Assembly (NCBI GenBank): GCA_934047225.1
Contig: OW204001.1
Coordinates: 7,920,201-7,984,200 of the forward strand
Reading direction: 5' to 3'
DNA length: 64,000 nucleotides
Source: Ypsolopha sequella
Lineage: Eukaryota; Arthropoda; Insecta; Lepidoptera; Ypsolophidae
Positions 56,858 through 64,000 of this stretch are shown one piece after another (position 1 is the first letter of the stretch; every line of letters begins with the position of its first letter). The translations under genes were made by a program, and so were the position numbers. Below the pieces are notes generated by a model, which made no database searches, was not told where the DNA came from, and saw only the letters and a list, made by a program, of their open reading frames with translations.

Positions 56858-57264
56858 GTGTATGTATATATATATATATTAACTACATAATAAGGTTAAA
56901 ATAAACTTAAGAATAGTTATAGGCCTAGTCTTAATAGTGCATGTTAGTTTTATATGCCTAAAAATATGTATTTGTATACACCTGAAAAGGTAAAACATGG
57001 AGATCTAGATTTAAGCAACAACAACCGCTAAATGTGCCCAAACCCATGTTTTAACACAATAAATTTAATTTCGTTTGTCTGCACAAAGAAAAGTCTTAGT
57101 AAAATTCTTATCGATCACAGATTCATGCATAACAAACCGTATCACAGTAAAAATTCGAAATATCGAATTTGACCCTACTCTCAGGTAAGGCAGCAAGTGC
57201 ACTCACAAACAATGAGGTTCAAACGCACCCCAAAACACAATCTCAACATTTATGGGGCTCAACC
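56858..57264. other. Unassigned AT-rich stretch
   Basis: An AT microsatellite is at about 56862-56878. No gene. Confidence 0.5.
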
Positions 57265-57272
57265 TTCCCACG
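57265..57272 (-). promoter_or_regulatory. Candidate Su(H) site
   Basis: TTCCCACG on the plus strand is CGTGGGAA on the minus strand, a match to YGTGRGAA. It lies about 2.1 kb upstream of the TATA box of the Bearded-family gene. Confidence 0.4.
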
Positions 57273-57422
57273 CACTTGTCACGCCGCCGTGGGGTGACAA
57301 AATCAACAATAGCCCACTTTTTCCATTTTCAAAAATGATGCAATGTTATTCTTCTTCGTGGCCAGTATCTTTTCTTTTTTCAAACTTCTATTGTCGGAGT
57401 AAGTTTTTGCATCATCTTGGAT

Positions 57423-57430
57423 CGTGAGAA
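57423..57430 (+). promoter_or_regulatory. Candidate Su(H) site
   Basis: CGTGAGAA matches YGTGRGAA, about 1.9 kb upstream of the gene. Confidence 0.35.
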
Positions 57431-58042
57431 TCTTGGTGGATGGGTTTGGCCATCTGAATGTTGATAAACGGTGACAAATGAACTGTAAAAAATATGAAAA
57501 TATCCATAAAAGAAAAATAGTTAAACCTCCTACCCCTCGTAAAAATTGCTCTGATTGGTTTATTTGTATTTAATGCTTGCATCCCACAACACATTTTAAA
57601 TTTTTTGGAAAAGTCTAATCTATTTTACGATGTGCATTTTAAATTGACCCAATTAACAACTCAAAAAGCTACCTTCAAAACCTCTCACACGCCATCCCTT
57701 AATTGGCACAATTATTCACAAAAAACAAAGACACTTATTCCACCCCTAACAATCACCCTTAATTATCTTAAAACGACTCTAATAGACATTTAATTGTAGC
57801 CCAGCCGAGTTCCAGTGACCCCTTTTACACTTGTTTACATCTTTATCCCTCCACCCCGACTCAAAACGCGATGAAGCATCAAAATGGAATGTTTAATTCC
57901 GATACCCCATACAATTTATTATTACAAAGCAAAACGGGAATAATCGGCCCGCCCGCTTGCCATCTGTCGCGGTTCCGAGTCTCCAATCTCGCCCGAAAAA
58001 AACTCAATGTGCACAACCCTGGGAACCCAGGAACGGAGCCCA

Positions 58043-58050
58043 TTCCCACG
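58043..58050 (-). promoter_or_regulatory. Candidate Su(H) site
   Basis: TTCCCACG (CGTGGGAA on the minus strand), identical to the site at 57265 and about 1.3 kb upstream of the TATA box. Confidence 0.42.
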
Positions 58051-58199
58051 AACAACCCCTCAATTTTCAATAACCAAATTAGCCTTTGCGTTACCCTATT
58101 TTGGAGATGAGGGAGTCGTGAATCTATTCATATCAATAAAAAATATCACCTATCTCTGTCGGGGCTGTATCCAACTCATATGCTCATCCCCTTCGAATG

Positions 58200-58205
58200 C
58201 ACGTG
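58200..58205. promoter_or_regulatory. CACGTG E-box
   Basis: GCACGTGT context. CACGTG can be bound by E(spl)/Hairy-type bHLH repressors. A second CACGTG is at 58873-58878. Confidence 0.3.
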
Positions 58206-58262
58206 TTCAAGGATAGTATATTTAACTTGCGTTCATGTGTGCGCGTGAGCCTTGGATCGCGA

Positions 58263-58269
58263 CACCTGC
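58263..58269 (-). promoter_or_regulatory. Candidate proneural E-box
   Basis: CACCTGC is GCAGGTG on the minus strand, a match to RCAGSTG bound by proneural bHLH dimers. It is 220 bp from the nearest Su(H)-like site. Su(H) plus proneural sites are the usual inputs of E(spl)/Brd-complex genes. Confidence 0.4.
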
Positions 58270-58872
58270 CGGCGCGCGCGCATCCCATTGGCTGAAACTA
58301 ACACTATCACCGCTACACTGATTTCTTTTAAAACTTTATTTTTTATACTCTCTTCGGACTTAATAAAAAATTCTAACATGTCTGTACCGGTTAGAAATGA
58401 ATTCTTGTGTGTAGGTGGCATTTTATGTATAATAACTCTTTTTGTAAACAAAATGCTAATGATCTGGAATTTGAATAACTCAGCTTGATCTAAAGATAGG
58501 GTTAATTACATTTAACTACTTTAACGACCCCCATAAAGAAACCTGTAAAATCCATTAACTCAATCATATATATTTTACATCCCTTTATATATAAATTTAA
58601 CTCGTCTGAAATATACGAATCATTGGCACCCCTAAAATCTAGCATTGCACACTTAACCTGTTATCAGCACTTTGCTTTTATAATCAGGTGTATCATTGTC
58701 GCGTGCGCTGGCGCATACGAGGGTCATAACGATGGGGTGGGACCCTAACGTGACTTAGTGACCCAAGGGGTCGATAACAATCGCAATGTCACGGGGTGAC
58801 CCTAAAATAAGTGATCGTAATGAGCACCATGTGTTGGGTTTACCCACGAAGCGCGGCGTGTGATATGAACGG

Positions 58873-58878
58873 CACGTG
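58873..58878. promoter_or_regulatory. CACGTG E-box in GGCACGTG context
   Basis: GGCACGTGGA resembles the core of the bHLH-Orange repressor site (GGCACGTGYC), which would allow feedback repression by E(spl) proteins. Confidence 0.35.
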
Positions 58879-59362
58879 GATAAACAATGATGAAAAGCTT
58901 AGATAGAAGCACTTGTTCAAGAGCTTTGGTGTAGACTTTCAATTTGTTCATGCAAATATTTAGGGACTCAATTGCATCTTTAAAATCTACATCTTCATTG
59001 CTAAACATGCAACTCAACATTATTCATAATAAAATAGAATGGCTGCAGTTTTTCGTTTTTACAGCTTCATGCAGATTTAAATAATCACAATTAAAGATCT
59101 CAAAATCATCCCATATGCTCATACCTAAAAGCATTTGAAAAGCATCTTGAAAACTTTACAACTATGTTTCAGGCTTAAAAACATGACCAAGTCACTCTTA
59201 TCTCGAGTAATTACTATTACGAAACTTGAGATGCCTTGCATTGCAAAAATTGCAGGAAAGCAATTTCACTGCACAAAGTTCCACCACTTGACTCACGCAC
59301 ACACGCAAATGGGAAGCTTTTCACACACACGGGAGCTTTTGAAGCGAGGGCGGCCCGACCGG

Positions 59363-59369
59363 TATAAAA
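59363..59369 (+). promoter_or_regulatory. TATA box of the Bearded-family gene
   Basis: TATAAAA in GGTATAAAAGCC lies 111 bases before the ATG. Transcription should start near 59393, giving a 5' UTR of about 80 bases. Confidence 0.75.
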
Positions 59370-59473
59370 GCCGAAGCGGGCAAAGCCTCCCCACATAACT
59401 GCCTGTGATCTCATTCGCGACACACGCTTCTTACTAACTCCTGTTCTATTTCACACATCTATCAATTCTCGAC

Positions 59474-59953
59474 ATGTCTTACTACGCAAACAACGAATAC
59501 ATCATCGCGTCAAACAACTCGATGAACGAGAACAAATACAACAGTGAAAAGATGAATAACAGTGGCATCAAGGCGCTACTGAAGCCACTCATGAAGTTAA
59601 TCAAGAAGACAAAAAAGAAACCAGTTCCCGCCAAAACTTGCGACATGTGCTACGAGGACGAGCAAAACAACAGCAACGAGGCCCTCGAACGCAAGATCAG
59701 GGAAGAGATGCAGTCCTGCCAGCCTGGTGCCGCCATCTTTGTCTATAACTCGAACGACTCCTGCGACATCGTGCCAGTAACTCGTGACGAGTTCTACATC
59801 CCAGTGCACTTCGCCCGCACCGAAGCAGGCACTTTCTTCTGGACCAGCGCCTCCAAGACCGAAGCTGACTTCGCAGCGGCCCACTGCTACACAGAGTGCC
59901 AGACCGCGGAGCGACAATACCCAGCCTTCCACGACCGCTGGGTACAAGCCTGA
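59474..59953 (+). CDS. Bearded-family protein, E(spl)m4/malpha-like
   Basis: An intronless 159-aa protein. Residues 31-50 (GIKALLKPLMKLIKKTKKKP) form the basic amphipathic helix expected near the N-terminus of Bearded-family proteins. Residues 65-72 (NNSNEALE) match the NXANE.L motif, whose NxxN core binds the ubiquitin ligase Neuralized. Residues 110-124 are PVHFARTEAGTFFWT and the last six are DRWVQA, both diagnostic of the m4/malpha/Tom/Ocho branch. Family members inhibit Neuralized and so dampen Delta internalisation and Notch signalling during lateral inhibition. The small size, lack of introns, TATA box and motif-rich 3' UTR all fit. Coding GC is far above the AT-rich surroundings. The ATG has GAC before it and is the first in the predicted mRNA. 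The 156-codon antisense frame is a by-product of this composition. Whether it is the m4 or malpha orthologue cannot be told. Confidence 0.93.
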   Translation: MSYYANNEYIIASNNSMNENKYNSEKMNNSGIKALLKPLMKLIKKTKKKPVPAKTCDMCYEDEQNNSNEALERKIREEMQSCQPGAAIFVYNSNDSCDIVPVTRDEFYIPVHFARTEAGTFFWTSASKTEADFAAAHCYTECQTAERQYPAFHDRWVQA

Positions 59954-59979
59954 ATCTCGGATGAAGAATCCTATCAAGT

Positions 59980-59986
59980 GTCTTCC
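59980..59986 (+). promoter_or_regulatory. GY box in 3' UTR
   Basis: GTCTTCC, the seed-complementary heptamer targeted by the miR-7 family in insect E(spl)/Brd genes, 27 bases after the stop codon. Confidence 0.7.
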
Positions 59987-60025
59987 GTGGAACCAGTGCT
60001 GCTCCTTTGGTTTCTGAAACCCGTC

Positions 60026-60031
60026 TGTGAT
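60026..60031 (+). promoter_or_regulatory. K box in 3' UTR (1)
   Basis: TGTGAT, complementary to the seeds of K-box miRNAs (miR-2/miR-11/miR-13 type), a negative element of Notch-target 3' UTRs. Confidence 0.65.
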
Positions 60032-60034
60032 GTT

Positions 60035-60041
60035 AGCTTTA
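60035..60041 (+). promoter_or_regulatory. Brd box in 3' UTR (1)
   Basis: AGCTTTA, the Bearded box recognised by miR-4/miR-79-type miRNAs, four bases after the first K box. Confidence 0.72.
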
Positions 60042-60123
60042 TTTATTTTTAATCTCCAAGGTGCCATGTAGGTTAGGTTTTAGCTTAGGCTTTGCTCAAT
60101 ACTCGTGATAAAAACTCCTTAAA

Positions 60124-60130
60124 AGCTTTA
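60124..60130 (+). promoter_or_regulatory. Brd box in 3' UTR (2)
   Basis: AGCTTTA followed by ATATTG. The third Brd box has the same AGCTTTAATATTG context, hinting at selection beyond the heptamer. Confidence 0.7.
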
Positions 60131-60181
60131 ATATTGCATTGTATAAGTTTTAGTTAGGTATAATGTTGGATCGAGCTTAAT

Positions 60182-60187
60182 TGTGAT
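60182..60187 (+). promoter_or_regulatory. K box in 3' UTR (2)
   Basis: TGTGAT, again upstream of a Brd box. Confidence 0.6.
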
Positions 60188-60202
60188 CTTCCTTTTTAAC
60201 TG

Positions 60203-60209
60203 AGCTTTA
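60203..60209 (+). promoter_or_regulatory. Brd box in 3' UTR (3)
   Basis: AGCTTTA in the same AGCTTTAATATTG context as the second copy. Confidence 0.7.
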
Positions 60210-60281
60210 ATATTGTAGGGAATTATTTATATTGTTGGTAAACAACATTTTTACATTGTTATGAGAATGGTATTACATGAA

Positions 60282-60287
60282 AATAAA
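60282..60287 (+). terminator. Polyadenylation signal
   Basis: AATAAA 330 bases after the stop codon, followed by a T-rich stretch (TATTTTCTTT) at 60311. The mRNA would end near 60300-60310, about 0.9 kb long. Confidence 0.75.
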
Positions 60288-60310
60288 AGAATCATTGAAA
60301 ATAATGTACT

Positions 60311-61137
60311 TATTTTCTTTATAATCCTATAATAACATATTCCTAAGAAATTAAGAAAACAAGTTAATATTGCAGGTCGAAAAATAATGTGTTAATGTCT
60401 AATAGAAATACAGTAGCAAACCAATAACAGTACCAACTAACAGTCAATCCAATAAGAAGGCTACACAAATTCAGGCTATACAAACTTGAATGAGCACCAG
60501 ACATGGGCACGTTCACAAACTAGTTGAACGAGTTGATGGCGTCGACGCGAGCCAAAGTCGAGGACCGACCGAAATGTCTGTAGAGCTGGTATAAAGAAAA
60601 TTAACCCTTATTTCTAAATGATAAGGTTTCAGATACCTGTATCGGTAAGAGAGCACTTATCTTCTCGTCTTCCCTTTTATGGAGAGCCAACATTAACCGC
60701 ACGTGTAGGGCTCGAGGCAATCCGCGCTACTGGGTTTTAATGGTCACTTTTTACTGTGTCCGCGATATTTATATATTTTTTCTTTTTAAAATGTCATCCT
60801 TGATATAATGAAGTGGTTTTTGATTTGGAACGATGGGTGCAATCGGTTTTCGTTCGTGGGTTGATTATGTTTTCTTAGTATTAGTATTGTATATCTCGCC
60901 TACAATGTTGCTGGAAACACTAATCATGGGTTTTCTATTAGGAGTAATTTCAATTTTAGAATATTCATACACGAACTATTAATAAATTCAATTAAATTTT
61001 GTCCTTATCCAAAAAACGCATCAAATTTTGCAGTTTTAATATTCAATCAATTTCAATCTCTATCATTCACACAGTTTGCAGTATCTTATACATCTACATA
61101 CGTTCTGAACTAAGTAATACCTAATTATTTCATCTTT
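60311..61137. other. Unassigned downstream flank
   Basis: No gene recognised. Confidence 0.5.
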
Positions 61138-61200
61138 GTATTTAAATTCACTTATGTTAGAGAAAAAAGTTTTTTCTCTTACATAAGTGAATTTAAATAC
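61138..61200. repeat. 31-bp near-perfect hairpin
   Basis: 61138-61168 and 61170-61200 are inverted copies with one mismatch and a one-base centre. The arms contain TTTAAATTCACTTATGT. No terminal repeats or target duplication mark it as an ordinary MITE. Confidence 0.8.
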
Positions 61201-62616
61201 TTATACTTACTGAAAATGTTGAATTAAATTTAAATCACATGAAAAAATATTATTTGTCAGAAGTTAAGTTACATAGTATATTTACGTAAAAGATAAAAAT
61301 TATATCAATATGAAATTTATCCATTAGTATTTACATATCATACGTAAACATGACATATCCATGCAAATTAACTCCTAGGTACCTACTTACACAGTAATTA
61401 TGCATTAAATAGCAACCTTATTTAAATATTAATAATAAAATTTCATTCCAATCTACCATGTATTAACAATCACCTATGCTATTAAAGACCATGCGCAGTA
61501 AATTATGCCATTCCTTCGAAGCCACCCTTAGAACCTTCGACGAGTTTCAACCTGTTGCAAAATTCAAGTTTCGAACAAGTTGCGACATGCTTCCGAGGCT
61601 TTTAAAAAACCTTCAGTAAAAGAAAATAATGAAAAAATCGTTATTGTGCAACTTCACGTATTGGCAAAGAATAACAAGTCACAAAGTACGAGAATTTCGC
61701 TTAACAATACGAAGAATTACAATATGCCTTGACAATTACTATTGCACGTGCGTTTTGAACTTTCACATTCATCTAGTTACCTTTTTGTATCGGACATAAA
61801 TTAATACTAATTTCAAAAGAAATGTCCACCTATTGATCTTGCCATGGGTTTAAAAGGCAACATTTACAAAGGAATGCACAATGGGTTCTAAGCGAGCTAT
61901 ATTTTGTCAAGATTATTATGAAAGGTTAAAAATAACCGACAGTGGTAATTTTCCACAGCAAAAGGAAAATGGCATAGAAACTTAAAAGGACCCTATATAC
62001 TAGTATACACATGTGCGTGCGTTCCCTTCATGCATTAATTGGACAGGTCTATGACGGCAATACGCGGTCGAGAACTCGTGATTATGTCGTTAGTCGGTCA
62101 GACTTCTAAATTTTCCACATGTTTTACATGCTCTCGATTAACACGTTACTCAATTTAATCATCAGTTAACTAAGTAATTGAATATTATTGGCGCTTACGT
62201 TGTATGCAGTTGAGCAATATAAAAACGTTTTAATATCAAAAGTCATATTAAAAACCAAAACGCGCCATAAATATCCAAAAATGGACAACACCAAAACAAA
62301 CCCATAAACAACAACGCAGGCAACAATAATTAATCGCTGCGAAATATTAAAATATTTCCCAGCAGAACTCGCTTAAGTTATTACTGTATTGCTAAAAGCG
62401 GACCTGATATGCTAATCGCGCGGCTATTAAATAAGTTGGCAAAATACCGCTAGTCACCAAGACTTGTCATAATTATCAGACTCTCAGAGATCTATAATAC
62501 GTGGGTATGGAGAAATAGCGCTCACCGTGTAATAATACCATACGGACGGTTGAGCGACGGATCCGTGAGAATTTTCGGCAGATGCACAATTCCTTGACGC
62601 TCGGAGTATACGACGG
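61201..62616. other. Unassigned AT-rich stretch
   Basis: No gene or clear repeat recognised. Confidence 0.5.
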
Positions 62617-63000
62617 GTGAACGCTTATCTTTTTTTTTTTCTTCTTCAGTTTAATAATAAACGACGGCGTATCGAGCGTCGAGTGTTTGCGAGCGTGACT
62701 CATCCAGAGGCATTGTTGCGGTCCGATGCACGTGTTCCAATGCGAGCTGGACTTAGAGTTGAAGAAAGGATTTTTTGCAACCCTTATTTTCAATTTCGCA
62801 ACTCTTGCAAAATTTGGGTTAAATTAAAAAAAAAAATTAAACTTCTATTCTGGACACACGTGCATGGAGAAATTTCTTTTGTAATACACGTGCACGATTC
62901 GTTGACGTACAATATAAAGCTAGGTTTGTACAGGGTGTTATTAGAGCGTAATCAATATGATCTATGGCTAATTGAAGACAGTGCAGAGCCGCCGAGTTAA
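62617..63000 (+). other. Unrecognised 127-codon frame with acceptor-like start
   Basis: A pyrimidine run TTTTTTTTTTTCTTCTTCAG ends at about 62649 and opens into FNNKRRRIERRVFASVTHPE and onward to a stop at 63000. The first 50 codons are richer in GC and Arg than the background. The rest (HVHGEISFVIHVHDSLTYN) is not recognisable. It could be a terminal exon, an old element or chance. Confidence 0.2.
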
Positions 63001-63945
63001 TTAGTTTTCAATTACAATTAAATTGCTGTTAGAGTAGAGCACGCCGTGATATTTAAATAGGGATGTACAAAGTCATTTTAAAAATTAATTAAAATTAATT
63101 AACTAAGTTGCAAAAATACTAGATACGCTTGATTTTTCCCGTAAACGAAGAAAGTAATTTTTGGTGCGCAGATAAAGAAAGGGATTGAGAATGGCGAACG
63201 TTCTATCTCTCTTACAATTTTATTCTATACCTACATCCATTTCAGTTGCACATTAATTTTGCCACCATTTTCAATCGGAATGAAGATTAAAATACAATTT
63301 TAATAAAATCTACAATGCTACGAGTAGATTTTATTATTCAATCGACTTAAGTTTCGTCCTATTTATAATTTAATACAAATATTTTAATTCAATTTTTCGT
63401 TAATTATTTAGTAAGCAACCCTGTACCAAAGCCTCTACAAGCAATTAGAGTGGTATAACAGTGCTTCTGTTCACGCAAGTTATAGCAATTACTTGCTATC
63501 ATTAATTTTGCTATTATACACTATAAATCCTGAGTATAGCGGCACAGCCTACATTTCTCTACTATCTGTGTGGTGGACGGAGGAAAGCACAATTTATTTC
63601 AACTTGCACTATTATTCGAATTAGTATATGTCTCTTACAATTACTCCTTTCACTGCTCAACTATAGCTGATAACAATAGCAGTAGTTATCGTTCCAACTC
63701 TGAAGTATTTATTTCTGATACAACTATTTTGTTTTTATTATTCCGAACAGATTTCGTTGCAAATATGCTACCACCAGGGACTAGGTTTCTTTCGTTCAAC
63801 CAGCTACATCGAAAAAACTGATTTACAAGGCTTTTTTTAAAGGACTATCAAATAATTATTAAAACTTGTGAAACAAGAAAGCAAAGTTGTTTTTTTTTTG
63901 TTGCGAGTGCCGACTTCGAATCTCAAGCAAGCGAAGGATTCTATA
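63001..63945. other. Unassigned AT-rich stretch
   Basis: No gene recognised. Confidence 0.5.
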
Positions 63946-64000
63946 ATTGAATCACGAGCGTAGCGAGTGATTCATAGTTAGAATCCTGAGCGTGGTGAGG
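63946..64000 (+). repeat. Partial repeat with ACGAGCGTAGCGAGTG core, cut by window end
   Basis: AATCACGAGCGTAGCGAGTG then ATTCATAGTTAGAATCCTGA shares the 16-base core of the 15228/52768 repeat but with different flanks, so it is a relative, not a copy. Confidence 0.5.

Noticed and set aside
59308..59315. AATGGGAA just upstream of the TATA box as an Su(H) site
   Set aside because: The first base does not fit YGTGRGAA or CATGGGAA.
59597..60067. 156-codon frame on the minus strand
   Set aside because: It is antisense to the Bearded-family CDS and caused by its high GC; it runs through the 3' UTR signals.
61138..61200. miRNA precursor
   Set aside because: Near-perfect pairing with a one-base loop does not fit a pre-miRNA.

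Overview
The window looks like AT-rich lepidopteran nuclear DNA. The evidence is lepidopteran-style LINE and SINE tails, RTE-type ends with GATG tails, many foldback MITEs, and one intronless insect gene of the Bearded / E(spl)m4-malpha family. There are no operons, CRISPR arrays or prokaryotic signals. Almost all of the short open frames are chance or come from dead transposable elements. Family names rest on motifs and memory, because no search could be run.

Layout. 1-15 kb: an RTE 3' end, a small MITE, a foldback with a tRNA-like core (598-786), a hAT element with an exact 8-bp target duplication (1366-2251), a jockey-like LINE end, a 1.7-kb element with CCCRAGTAGCA termini inside a palindrome (5039-6754), and two foldback MITEs. 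15-20 kb: LINE debris, a full-length decayed mariner (16500-17878), a second tRNA-centred foldback, and a LINE 3' end split by two foldbacks. 20-33 kb: a tRNA-derived SINE, several MITEs and a truncated LINE whose RT has lost a catalytic Asp (25150-26978). 31-43 kb: copies of a GGTTCCGTA-type repeat, a deleted pogo/Tigger-like element, a YqaJ-like coding fragment and a second hAT element. 43-53 kb: a palindrome with two nested insertions, a LINE with a long RT frame on the minus strand (46408-48345), and an RTE relic with a TTAA insertion. 53-57 kb: a LINE RT relic split by a 3-kb element carrying a GATGAC hexamer array and an 82-bp tandem repeat.

The one convincing host gene is at 59474-59953. 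It encodes 159 aa with a basic helix, an NxxN-type Neuralized-interaction motif, PVHFARTEAGTFFWT and a DRWVQA C-terminus. It has a TATA box, candidate Su(H) and proneural sites upstream, and a 3' UTR with one GY box, three Brd boxes and two K boxes before AATAAA. That is the regulatory grammar of Notch-pathway E(spl)/Brd-complex genes. No E(spl) bHLH gene is visible in the window.
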